From: Geminocystis sp050753365
GTDB taxonomy: Bacteria > Cyanobacteriota > Cyanobacteriia > Cyanobacteriales > Cyanobacteriaceae
NCBI RefSeq assembly: GCF_050753365.1
Contig: NZ_JBLZFY010000007.1
Location: forward strand, 1-64,000
Length of the DNA: 64,000 nucleotides
Direction: 5' to 3'
The notes below the pieces were generated by a model. That model ran no database searches, was not told the origin of the DNA, and saw nothing but the letters and a program-made list of their open reading frames with translations. How positions within the stretch are numbered: position 1 is the first letter of the stretch; each line of letters opens with the position of its first letter. Shown here piece after piece: positions 8,401 through 15,973 of the stretch. Made by a program: the position numbers and the translations under genes.

Positions 8401-8682
8401 AGTTTGTCCTCCCATTGTGGGTAAAAGTGCATCAGGTCGTTCTTTAGCGATGATTTTCTCGACAATTTCAGGGGTAATGGGTTCAATATAAGTTCGATCG
8501 GCGGTTTCGGGATCAGTCATAATGGTAGCTGGGTTAGAATTGACTAAAACCACCTTATAGCCTTCTTCTCGTAGTGCTTTACAGGCTTGTGTACCAGAAT
8601 AGTCAAATTCACAGGCTTGTCCTATGATAATCGGTCCTGAACCTAAAATAAGAATTTTGTTAATATCTTCACGACGTGGCAT
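5437..8682 (-). CDS. carB: Carbamoyl-phosphate synthase large subunit
   Basis: The 1081-residue protein has the full length of bacterial CarB. It starts MPRREDINKILILGSGPIIIGQACEFDYSG, with two homologous ATP-grasp halves (about 1-400 and 555-935), an oligomerisation region between, and a C-terminal MGS-like allosteric domain. The halves carry the matched motifs GSGPIIIGQACEFDYSG and GGGPNRIGQGIEFDYCC. With CarA (not in this window) it makes carbamoyl phosphate from glutamine-derived ammonia, bicarbonate and two ATP for pyrimidines and arginine. It stands alone on the minus strand; its 3' end has a decayed duplicate beyond brnTA. Confidence 0.98.
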   Translation of the reverse strand: MPRREDINKILILGSGPIIIGQACEFDYSGTQACKALREEGYKVVLVNSNPATIMTDPETADRTYIEPITPEIVEKIIAKERPDALLPTMGGQTALNTAVALAESGALNKYGVELIGAKLPAIKMAEDRELFKEAMARIGVPVCPSGIASNWEEAKAVAEEIGSYPLIIRPAFTMGGTGGGIAYNQEEYEEMAKFGIDASPMSQILVEKSLIGWKEYELEVMRDMADNVVIICSIENIDPMGVHTGDSITVAPAQTLTDKEYQRLRDYSKAIIREIGVETGGSNIQFSVNPVNGDVIVIEMNPRVSRSSALASKATGFPIAKFAAKLAVGYTLDEISNDITQKTPASFEPTIDYVVTKIPRFAFEKFPGSSPVLTTQMKSVGEAMAIGRTFAESFQKALRSLETGRFGFGCDKNETLPTLSQISSHLRTPTPERIFSVYHALRLGMTVEQIYELTAIDPWFLRKMQEMVEIEKYMRRKALKEITAPEMRFIKQHGFSDRQIAFATKTTEDEVRDFRKSLGILPVYKLVDTCAAEFEAFTPYYYSTYEAGENESIPSDKRKVMILGGGPNRIGQGIEFDYCCCHAAFSLSDAGFETIMVNSNPETVSTDYDTSDRLYFEPLTKEDVLNIIEMENPEGVIIQFGGQTPLKLAVPLKNYLAHPDTTVTTKIWGTSPDSIDTAEDREKFEAILHALDIKQPPNGIARSFEESKVVSEKIGYPVVVRPSYVLGGRGMRIVYNEDELEQYMRYAVDIEPDHPILIDKFLQNAIEVDIDALCDATGKVVIGGIMEHIEEAGVHSGDSACSIPYITLSETVVHTLRIWTEKLAQSLNVIGLMNIQYAVQGEDCYILEANPRASRTVPFVSKAIGRPLAKVASLVMSGKTLEELGVTEEIIPKHIAVKEAVLPFNKFAGTDTLLGPEMRSTGEVMGIDSDFGKAFAKAEIGASVFVQTSGTVFLSLNDRDKESIVPVAKDLVDLGFNILATEGTKKVLMENGVKNVELVLKLHEGRPHVVDVIKNNQIQFIINTPNSDEETQTDGRKIRRAALDYKLPIITTIAGAKATVEAIRSLQSEPLQVKALQDYF

Positions 8683-9166
8683 AAGATTTATCGTTTTAAC
8701 TTATAAGTTTATCTCGATCGTCCGATTAAGGGTGATCTCGATCATTTTAATCTAATCCGTAGATAAATTCTGTATTTATTTGTCTAGTTTTGTTGACACT
8801 TGAGAATGCAAGAGGTTGTGATTCTTCCCTAACCCATTAAAATACCTGAGTTCAATATAAAATGATGGAAATAATTGGGGTTTTTCATTGTCGGGGTAAA
8901 ATTAATTGAATACTACGCTCATTGACGCTAGGTGCGAAGCGAAAACTATTAGTTATTGACAGTGCATTTTTCTTTTTTATTAAGTTTTCATCAAATTAAA
9001 ATGAAAATCTATATCAATAAATTTAACCTTTAAAAGTATCAATTATAACTATTTTTTCTTGTTGTATTTTATGATATTAATAGCTTTTTATAAATAGATT
9101 GTTAATTGCTTAAACTATTTGTTATAGTAGGATATTGCTATTTTTTGGAGTGTATAATTAAATATT
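8683..9166. other. Intergenic region without a recognised gene
   Basis: AT-rich DNA between divergent carB and the small gene at 9167, so it should hold both promoters. I saw no convincing ORF, RNA gene or repeat element; GATCTCGATCG-type HIP-like words lie at 8711-8745. Confidence 0.6.
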
Positions 9167-9427
9167 ATGGTGGACGATCGAGATAAACAAGATAAACGGG
9201 ATAAAGAGAATTTTATTTTTCCTCATACTTCTTATCGAGGAGAATTTACCCCAGAAAATCTCATGTTTAATGCTAATTTACAGGAATTTGCTCAAAAAGT
9301 TAGTTATATTTGTAACTTAGAAACTAATGGAAAAGTGCCTCCCCAAGTTGCCTATAAACAAATCAAAGATTTATGGCAGGATTTAAAACAAAGTATCAAA
9401 AATTTAGGACTGAATGAAAAAAAATAA
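9167..9427 (+). CDS. Small conserved cyanobacterial protein (DUF7219-like)
   Basis: An 86-residue soluble protein. A charged, Asp/Lys-rich start (residues 1-15) is followed by YRGEFTPENLMFNANLQEFAQKVSYICNLETNGKVPPQVAYKQIKDLWQDLK, a compact helical domain that I recognise as widespread in cyanobacteria and, I believe, named DUF7219. No catalytic motif is visible and its function is unknown. A GGAG lies about 17 bp before the ATG, so the ribosome binding site is weak. It is monocistronic and convergent with the next gene. Confidence 0.75.
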   Translation: MVDDRDKQDKRDKENFIFPHTSYRGEFTPENLMFNANLQEFAQKVSYICNLETNGKVPPQVAYKQIKDLWQDLKQSIKNLGLNEKK

Positions 9428-9475
9428 AAGGGTTTTGGGCTTTAGGTGATAGGTAATTCAATATATAAAAATATA

Positions 9476-10297
9476 TTAATCTATTTCTTGGGGTAATTCT
9501 TGGTTAAATTCAGCTTGAAAAATATTTTGATAATAGTGTAAACTGAGGGCAATTAATCCTAATCTTGCTTGAGATAAACTGATATTTTGTTGTAGGGTTT
9601 CCCCCCAAATACGAGTAAATGATTCAAACTCTAAGATTCTTTGACTGAGATTATTTAAGGCATGATGATAGTTAATTTTGTTTTTATTTATTTTCTCACT
9701 AATAATGATTAATTCTTTGATCAATTTTCTTTCGTAACTATGCCCATTAAATAATTGTTGATAGTCTATTAGACTGGGTGTTTTTATTCTCCATTGATTA
9801 ACTTTTAAGTCTAAATTATCAAGGCTTATTATATTATCCCTATGGGCAGATTTTAAAATAGAACAACATCTTGTATGAGGATAAATATGTTTAAAAGAAA
9901 CTTGACTTTTTTCTTCTTTTGTGCTGTATAAAATAAGTAGATTAAGAGGATAAAATTGATTAAGCCAATGGTTTAAAGTTCGATCGAGCAGTACAAATTC
10001 TAACCAACCATTACCCGATATTCTTACTAAAAAATACTCTATAAAGTTAGAGGAAGTTAAGCGATTAACAATATTTTCTGCTATAAATAAGGGAGATTTT
10101 TGTGCAATTTTTGCTAATTGTAAACAGACAGGAGTTTTATAAACAAATTCTTGCTCATTTTTACTTAATTCTATGGCAAAATTAAGGTTAGATAAGTTAT
10201 AAATCTTTAATATCTCTTGTTTAATAAGATTAGAAATTATGTAATTATTAGCTCGATCGAACTTAATATAATCATTCATTGATATACTTACTATCAT
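9476..10297 (-). CDS. DALR anticodon-binding-domain protein, ArgRS-like without catalytic core
   Basis: The 273-residue protein resembles the two ends of arginyl-tRNA synthetase without the Rossmann catalytic domain. Residues about 15-110 look like an ArgRS N-terminal additional domain (QLAKIAQKSPLFIAENIVNRL..., GNGWLEFVLLD), and residues about 185-265 resemble the DALR anticodon-binding domain (YERKLIKELI...ALNNLSQRILEFESFTRIWGE...RLGLIALSLHYYQNIF). Such stand-alone proteins are conserved in cyanobacteria. HIGH and KMSKS motifs are absent, so aminoacylation is unlikely; tRNA binding is an inference. Confidence 0.7.
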   Translation of the reverse strand: MIVSISMNDYIKFDRANNYIISNLIKQEILKIYNLSNLNFAIELSKNEQEFVYKTPVCLQLAKIAQKSPLFIAENIVNRLTSSNFIEYFLVRISGNGWLEFVLLDRTLNHWLNQFYPLNLLILYSTKEEKSQVSFKHIYPHTRCCSILKSAHRDNIISLDNLDLKVNQWRIKTPSLIDYQQLFNGHSYERKLIKELIIISEKINKNKINYHHALNNLSQRILEFESFTRIWGETLQQNISLSQARLGLIALSLHYYQNIFQAEFNQELPQEID

Positions 10298-10358
10298 AAT
10301 AATTTTAAGGGTTAAATATTATTCAAACCCTAGAAATCAAAAAAATTTTTTGGTATAT

Positions 10359-10790
10359 TTATAAACTAATTATTCTAACTAAAATAATTTTTATTACAAC
10401 CGCTATAGCGAGATAAATACTGGTCAAAAAAGCATTATAAGTACTAGATTGAATGGTATATTCTTCTTTTTCTTCTTCTGTTATGGCTTGAGCAAATCTC
10501 TTTTTTTTGATGTCAAAATAAATTAATTGACTAATAATCAGAATTAATAAAACAAATATCACAGCGTCTTGATTAATTAATAAACCGATACCACTTAAAA
10601 GGGTTAATATACCGCCAATAAACATAAAATTAGTAACTAATCGATCGACTTTTTTCTGCTCTAATTGTTCTAAACAAGTATCCATAAATTGAGAGTCTCT
10701 TGCGGTTTTAATAGCAAAAATTCCTCCTGCAATCCAAAATAAACCAAACAGTCTTAAACAATTTTCTAACACTAATAATAATAAATTCAT
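10359..10790 (-). CDS. Four-helix membrane protein of unknown function
   Basis: A 143-residue protein with about four hydrophobic helices (residues near 5-25, 50-70, 75-95 and 118-140) separated by short charged loops, one being DIKKKRFAQAITEEEKEEY. The conserved-looking N-terminus LRLFGLFWIAGGIFAIKTARDSQFMD is reminiscent of small cyanobacterial membrane proteins, but I cannot name a family. It lies on the same strand as the DALR protein but separated by 61 bp. No enzymatic residue pattern is evident. Confidence 0.65.
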   Translation of the reverse strand: MNLLLLVLENCLRLFGLFWIAGGIFAIKTARDSQFMDTCLEQLEQKKVDRLVTNFMFIGGILTLLSGIGLLINQDAVIFVLLILIISQLIYFDIKKKRFAQAITEEEKEEYTIQSSTYNAFLTSIYLAIAVVIKIILVRIISL

Positions 10791-10902
10791 AATTGTATTT
10801 TGTTAGTTCAATTTATTGAACGAAAAATGTTAGCTGTGGAATTTATTACACAGCGAATTATTGATAAAAACTATTATCTCACAATGAAATAAATTTCATC
10901 TA

Positions 10903-10987
10903 TATTAGACATCTCCAAAAATTATTTTTAATTGTTTCGTAGTAAGGGCTTCAGCCCTTAAAATCTTAATTAATGGAGAAGTCTATT
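10903..10987. repeat. 85-bp MITE-like element, copy 1
   Basis: Identical over 85 bp to 20349-20433. Imperfect terminal inverted repeats (TATTAGACATCTCCA and TGGAGAAGTCTATT) surround a central palindrome AAGGGCTTCAGCCCTT. It has no coding capacity. The identity of the copies suggests recent movement or gene conversion. Confidence 0.85.
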
Positions 10988-11019
10988 AGGAAAAAAATGT
11001 AAGTTAAATATGTCTTAGA

Positions 11020-11982
11020 TTATAAATTACTTAACTTTTGTGCTAAATAATAACCACTTAAAAAAGCTGATTCTACTTTACCATTTAAACACCAATCTCC
11101 GCAAACACCTATCCTATTATCCTCATCTAAATAATAACCTTTTTCGTTCGATCGAACTGGAATAGCATAACGCCATAAATGCAAGGATTCATAAATATTA
11201 TTCGTCAATTTAATCTTAAAAATATCTTCGGTATTTTGCTTCATAATTTCTGTTAAAATATCCCTATTTTCGTCTAAATTATCCTCCGCCCAAGTAAAAT
11301 TAGATTGCATTACCATAGCGCCTTTTTCTCCTCGCAACGGCTTACTATCATTCACCGCAACCCAACCTAAAATTGGATGTTGCAACTCTACCCCATCAAA
11401 GGGAAGGTTAAGTTTTGTATCGGGAATAATCATTAAACTAAAACAAGGATACATCTTTATAGGTTCGATCGAACTAGCAATATTCGTATGAGATTTTAAT
11501 AAATCATAAGTTTGTGAAGGAGGTGCCGTGACAATCACATAATCATACTCTGAGTATTTCTGGGCATTTTCATCAATTAATGTCCAAGATGTGGACTTTT
11601 CTAAGCGAATAATTCGAGTTTGGAGGCGCACTTCTAAGCCCATATTTTTACATAAATTATTCATAGCAATCGAAGGCACATAACGGCAATTTTCAGGGGA
11701 AATAAAAGTTAATTCTCCTCCCCGCCAACGGGCAAATTTTCCCTCCCAAACAGAGATAAGAGAATCATAGTCTCGTAAAAATGCTTGAAATAAAGAGCTT
11801 TTAGCTGTAAAGTATTGTGTACCATGATCAATATAACCCCAAGATGTCCTACGACTAGACATTCTTCCGCCAACTCCTCTACCTTTATCAAAAATATCCA
11901 CAGAAAAACCTTGATTTTGCAACTGTTTTGCACAAGTTAAACCTGATAATCCAGCACCAATAACCGCTACTTTGATAGTCAT
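11020..11982 (-). CDS. FAD-dependent oxidoreductase, renalase/amine-oxidase-like
   Basis: The 320-residue flavoprotein begins with the Rossmann dinucleotide motif VAVIGAGLSGLTCAKQLQNQGFSVDIFDKGRGVGGRMSSRR, where GRGVGGR is typical of renalase-like and amine-oxidase-related proteins. A C-terminal second FAD segment is visible (NRIGVCGDWCLNGKVESAFLSGYYLAQKL). These cyanobacterial proteins are usually annotated only as NAD(P)/FAD-dependent oxidoreductases; the substrate is unknown. It is followed by a transcriptionally separate small gene and is not in an evident operon. Confidence 0.82.
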   Translation of the reverse strand: MTIKVAVIGAGLSGLTCAKQLQNQGFSVDIFDKGRGVGGRMSSRRTSWGYIDHGTQYFTAKSSLFQAFLRDYDSLISVWEGKFARWRGGELTFISPENCRYVPSIAMNNLCKNMGLEVRLQTRIIRLEKSTSWTLIDENAQKYSEYDYVIVTAPPSQTYDLLKSHTNIASSIEPIKMYPCFSLMIIPDTKLNLPFDGVELQHPILGWVAVNDSKPLRGEKGAMVMQSNFTWAEDNLDENRDILTEIMKQNTEDIFKIKLTNNIYESLHLWRYAIPVRSNEKGYYLDEDNRIGVCGDWCLNGKVESAFLSGYYLAQKLSNL

Positions 11983-12290
11983 AAATTTTTTATAGTCGAA
12001 TCACGTTAAGAGAATAAATTTATAGATTAATTTTGATTTATAATTTGCTATATAACCATAGGGATCAAGATAAAAAGATTAAATTTAGAATAAAATAGGT
12101 ATAATTACTAAAAATAAGTTTTTTATTGACAAGAATTTTGTCTCATTATATTAAGTAATAAATTCGATAATTTTCAGCAAATTCTATCTCCCACAAATAA
12201 TAATAATTTTTGTTAAGATATTCCCTCATTTTCTCAGTTATATCTCATAATATATAGATAAGGGGATCAATATATTCGGAGGAATAAGTT
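11983..12290. other. Intergenic region, leader of a small gene
   Basis: About 310 bp of AT-rich DNA upstream of the 48-codon gene at 12291 and of the divergent oxidoreductase. Apart from a strong ribosome binding site at its right end, I see no conserved structure. Confidence 0.5.
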
Positions 12291-12437
12291 ATGAATATCA
12301 TCAAAATGCTTGAAGATATGACCAAATATTTAACAGAGGCTTTTACCCGCATTTTCAGCCCTCCTGAAGAATCAGTACCTGAAATTGGTGTACAACCTTT
12401 TGAATGCGCACCCTATAACCCCAATTCTTCTAGTTAA
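12291..12437 (+). CDS. 48-residue small protein of unknown function
   Basis: A short gene with a strong Shine-Dalgarno (GGAGG at 12279-12283, 7 bp before ATG). The product starts MNIIKMLEDMTKYLTEAFTR, an amphipathic helix, then IFSPPEESVPEIGVQPFECAPY, a proline-rich tail. The clean ribosome binding site and coding-like composition make it real. I have the impression of similar small proteins in other cyanobacteria but cannot name one. The helix could be a membrane-surface or partner-binding peptide; no function is assigned. Confidence 0.7.
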   Translation: MNIIKMLEDMTKYLTEAFTRIFSPPEESVPEIGVQPFECAPYNPNSSS

Positions 12438-12604
12438 GAATTGCTGAAATACTATTTTTATTCAGGAAAAAAATAAACAACATATTGCCATTGGCTAAAT
12501 TATCAAGGTTGGGTGACAAAACTCAACCTATATTTTTATTGTTTCTTTTACTTTGAATATGATAAATGATTGATGAAGGTAGAGAAAAGGGAAGATTAAT
12601 AGTA

Positions 12605-12663
12605 TCTTAGAGATTTTTTACTAATAATTGATTTCTCATAAATAATTCCTGATTGCTATATTA
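12605..12663. repeat. Dispersed repeat TTTCTCATAAATAATTCCTGATTGCTATA, copy 1
   Basis: Related sequences lie at 17604-17640 and 27661-27716, sharing ATTTCTCA-AAATGATTCCTGATTGCTATA. All are intergenic and next to heptamer repeats or toxin genes. Confidence 0.7.
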
Positions 12664-12673
12664 TAGGAGAGCT

Positions 12674-12719
12674 AATTCATTCTTCATTCTTCATTCTTCA
12701 TTCTTCATTCTTCATTCTA
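12674..12719. repeat. Heptamer tandem repeat (TTCATTC)
   Basis: About six copies of TTCATTC end exactly in the TAG stop codon of the GGDEF-EAL gene. It belongs to the class of short tandemly repeated repetitive sequences described in cyanobacteria. Confidence 0.9.
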
Positions 12720-14834
12720 TAAAACACTTTCAAAGGGTAAACTAGGATAAAAATTAGTCATTTCTTCTGCTAAAAGAGGAGGGCTAAAAAATTCTCCTTG
12801 CATTTCTTCGCAACCTAAATTAACTAAAATATCTTTTTGCGTTTCTGTTTTAATACCTTCTGCTATTACTTTCACATTTAACCCATTTGCTAAACTGATT
12901 ATACTATAAATTAATGGTCTTTTTGGGGAGTTATCTTCTAAGTCTTTGGTTAAGGATTCTGATATTTTTAGGGTAGTAAATTTCACTTTACTATTATCTA
13001 TCTCATGGAGTTTTACTACGTCAAAATCAAATAAGGCAAATAAGATACCAATTTCTTTAAATTTTACTAGGTTATCCTCTATTAATTTTATATCTGATAT
13101 GTCTCGATCGCACACAATATCTAGTTGTAAATTCATTAAATTATTCTCGACAATAAATTTTACTAAAGCATCGACAAATTGACTATCAATTAAAGAAGAA
13201 ATTAATATTTTGATGCTAATTGTGGGGATAACAATACCATTCTTTTCCCATTGTTTTATATCTTGGGCAATAGTTTTTAACCATCCATAAATTAAATTAG
13301 AAGTTAATCCAAGACTAGAGGCGATAGTTAATATTTTTATATCTGTTAAATTTTCTTCACCATTATTTTCAAGAAACATACTACTATTTAAGACAAAAGA
13401 TTCTTGATTGTTAACATTAACAATGGGATGATATTTAATCAAAATATTATTATTTTTAACCGCATCAAAAATGAGGGTATCTAAGATTTTATTTTCTTGG
13501 ACTAGAGAGGAATTATAATATTGATAATTCTGATTAGATTGATGATAACTGGATTCTAAAGCCAGAGATGCTTTTTGCAATAATGTCTCTATATCATTGC
13601 CGTCTTGAGGGTGAATACTGATGCCAAAATTTCCTGTTACTAAAAATGATTTATCTCCTATATTCCACGTCTTATTAAGATTATTGAAAATCTCGTTGAT
13701 AACTCGATCGATCTTATCATTATTTTTAGCTTCTTCGATCATAATTACATATTCATCATCGCTCCATTTTGCGATACTATCTCCTGCCAAGAGAGTATTT
13801 TTAATTTGTTTAACAATAGTTTGTAATAATTGAGTTTCACCATCATTATCTAAGAGAGAGACAATATATTTCCAACGATTAAGACGTAATTTAAGAATAG
13901 CTAAATTATCCTCTTTGATTTTATTATGTCCTAAAGATAATGCTAATTGTTCGTTAAATAATTTTTTGTTGGGTAAATTAGTGAGAGAATCATGGTTAGT
14001 TTGAAAGCGAATAGCATCTTCAATTTTCTTTAAATCATTAATATTTTGTACCGACACAAATAAGCACTTTTTATGATTATAAATAACCGCACTATAATTG
14101 ACTAAAACATTAACTAAATTACCATTTTTTTGTTTGTGTATAGATTCTTTTGTCACCCAAATATTATAATTTTTTATCATCTCCATATCATGGAGAATAA
14201 TATCTTTTTCTAATACAAATAAATCATCAATAGTTGAGCTAATAAGTTCAGGAAAAGAATAATCGATTAATTCAGTATAACTAGAATTAGCGGTCAAAAT
14301 TTTGTTAGTTTCTAAGTCTATAATTAAAATCCCTTCTGACACTAACTCAAATTTCTCTAAGTCTTTATTTTCAATGACTGGTAAAATCAGATTAGTGGAT
14401 TCACTATCATTAATTTCTGCATTAATAATAGAAACTTGTTTATCAGGATTAGCACTGAAAAAAGTTTTATTTTCTAAATCAACAATGTCATATTTAGCCT
14501 TAACTTCTACTCCGCCAATAAAAATTATATCCCCCGGTTGTAAACGATGACAGAAACACTGTTTTCCATTGACATAAATTCCATTAGTACTTCTATTTCC
14601 TTTCAAATCTCCATCTACAATCCAAAAAATATTTTCCTTTTCATTATCTTTAGGAGAAGTGTAAATAACTTTAATTAAACTGGCATGATTTCGAGATATA
14701 ACTCGATGATTAATAATTAAGGAATTAGTTGAATTTCGCCCTATAGAATAAGTATTTTTATCAAGAAAAAAATTTTTTTTCCAAGTACCTGATTCTACTG
14801 CTAATATATGTCGAATGGAATTATTGCTTTTCAT
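12717..14834 (-). CDS. FHA-PAS-GGDEF-EAL protein with degenerate catalytic motifs
   Basis: The 705-residue protein has an FHA domain near 20-115 (YSIGRNSTNSLIINHRVISRNHASL), a PAS domain near 155-275, a GGDEF-like domain near 280-440 and an EAL-like domain near 455-700. The diguanylate cyclase signature is SIAKWSDDEYVI, so GGDEF has become WSDDE. The phosphodiesterase signature EVLLR/EAL is FVLNS. Neither domain is likely to make or cut c-di-GMP in the normal way. I infer a phosphopeptide-regulated sensor or scaffold that may bind c-di-GMP. Its 3' end is bordered by heptamer repeats. Confidence 0.88.
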   Translation of the reverse strand: MKSNNSIRHILAVESGTWKKNFFLDKNTYSIGRNSTNSLIINHRVISRNHASLIKVIYTSPKDNEKENIFWIVDGDLKGNRSTNGIYVNGKQCFCHRLQPGDIIFIGGVEVKAKYDIVDLENKTFFSANPDKQVSIINAEINDSESTNLILPVIENKDLEKFELVSEGILIIDLETNKILTANSSYTELIDYSFPELISSTIDDLFVLEKDIILHDMEMIKNYNIWVTKESIHKQKNGNLVNVLVNYSAVIYNHKKCLFVSVQNINDLKKIEDAIRFQTNHDSLTNLPNKKLFNEQLALSLGHNKIKEDNLAILKLRLNRWKYIVSLLDNDGETQLLQTIVKQIKNTLLAGDSIAKWSDDEYVIMIEEAKNNDKIDRVINEIFNNLNKTWNIGDKSFLVTGNFGISIHPQDGNDIETLLQKASLALESSYHQSNQNYQYYNSSLVQENKILDTLIFDAVKNNNILIKYHPIVNVNNQESFVLNSSMFLENNGEENLTDIKILTIASSLGLTSNLIYGWLKTIAQDIKQWEKNGIVIPTISIKILISSLIDSQFVDALVKFIVENNLMNLQLDIVCDRDISDIKLIEDNLVKFKEIGILFALFDFDVVKLHEIDNSKVKFTTLKISESLTKDLEDNSPKRPLIYSIISLANGLNVKVIAEGIKTETQKDILVNLGCEEMQGEFFSPPLLAEEMTNFYPSLPFESVL

Positions 14835-15005
14835 TAAAGATTGTCACCCTTTGTTTTTTTACACTTCATTAATTATTGATGCTCATAATAAAGTTAATCA
14901 TAAATCAAAATTATCGACTAATCCACTATTAATTATTTAAGGGTAGCTGAAAAAGGTTTTTGAGCAAAATAGGGAATTTAGTGTGATGTTTCTAAATCTT
15001 TGATT

Positions 15006-15722
15006 TTAGTTGTCATTTTCATCCATATCCCTAACATTACAAGTACGAGAATTTTTGGGGGGAATAGGTAAATCGAGACGGGAATGAAAGTCTTTTTGTA
15101 CTTTATAACTCAGACGAGGGGAAATTTGTTTGACAATTTGACTTAAGACTCGATCGCCCGTATCCTGAATCAGAGTAAGGGGTAGTTTATAAATAAAACG
15201 AGGAAACTTAACTTTCACTTGTAAATCTAATTTCCAGTTAACCTTCGTAATTTCTGAAGGAGGTTTTTGTCCGTGTTTTTGATATGCTTTTAAAATGCCC
15301 TCTCCTGCCGAAGATAAAGGGATAGACTCTATATACATTTTTGCATGATAGTCCACCTCATAACCTTCTTGAGTAAATTCTGGATTCGGCACAGAATACA
15401 TATAATAGAAATTAGCTTGAGGAGGCTCTAAAATTACCGTCATTTGAGGCTCAACATTGTAGCCAAATGCACCATAATGACCGATAATCAAAGTATAACC
15501 ATTTTCTCCAAAAGGTTCGGCTTTCATGGGCATGGCACAACGCACAAACCATCCTTGATGATCGTTGAGGTAATTTGCTACAGTGTCAATATCACTATAC
15601 ATTTCCATAATTCCTGCAAAGTGAGTTTGAAAAACCACTGGAATTTGAGAGGATATATCTGATTCAGTCAGAGAATTATCGGTTAAATTTTCTGTTTCGG
15701 GAGGAATATTAAAATCTGTCAT
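15006..15722 (-). CDS. DUF1997-family protein
   Basis: The 238-residue soluble protein matches the DUF1997 family found in cyanobacteria and plants. Typical segments are FQTHFAGIMEMYSDIDTVANYLNDHQGWFVRCAMPMKAEPFGENGYTLIIGHYGAFGY and a later VNWKLDLQVKVKFPRF...RVLSQIVKQISPRLSYKVQKDFH. The function is unknown; the fold resembles lipid-binding START-like proteins, which is inference. It lies 250 bp downstream of pds on the same strand, a neighbourhood that may reflect membrane pigment or lipid metabolism. A polar N-terminal 25 residues precede the domain. Confidence 0.82.
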   Translation of the reverse strand: MTDFNIPPETENLTDNSLTESDISSQIPVVFQTHFAGIMEMYSDIDTVANYLNDHQGWFVRCAMPMKAEPFGENGYTLIIGHYGAFGYNVEPQMTVILEPPQANFYYMYSVPNPEFTQEGYEVDYHAKMYIESIPLSSAGEGILKAYQKHGQKPPSEITKVNWKLDLQVKVKFPRFIYKLPLTLIQDTGDRVLSQIVKQISPRLSYKVQKDFHSRLDLPIPPKNSRTCNVRDMDENDN

Positions 15723-15796
15723 AAAAAACTTTGTTGAAGTAAGTAAGCAAGATTAATTAGATATTTAGGTGATGAAAGGAAATAGAGAATAGTGAA

Positions 15797-15837
15797 AAAG
15801 AAAGAAAGGGGGAGAGGGGGAGAGGGGGAGAAGGGAG
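15797..15837. repeat. Purine-rich tandem repeat (GGGGGAGA unit)
   Basis: AGGGGGAGAGGGGGAGAGGG... forms about three units of eight bases between the DUF1997 gene and pds. No coding role is apparent. Confidence 0.8.
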
Positions 15838-15973
15838 AAAGTAATTATATTTTTTTGATTGGGGTTGGGTTTAATATATTAAACCCCTACATTCCTTCTT
15901 ACTTTTGCCTTTTGCCTTTCTCAATTCTTAATTTTCTTTGTCATTGCGAGGTACGAAGCAATCTTTAATTTTT

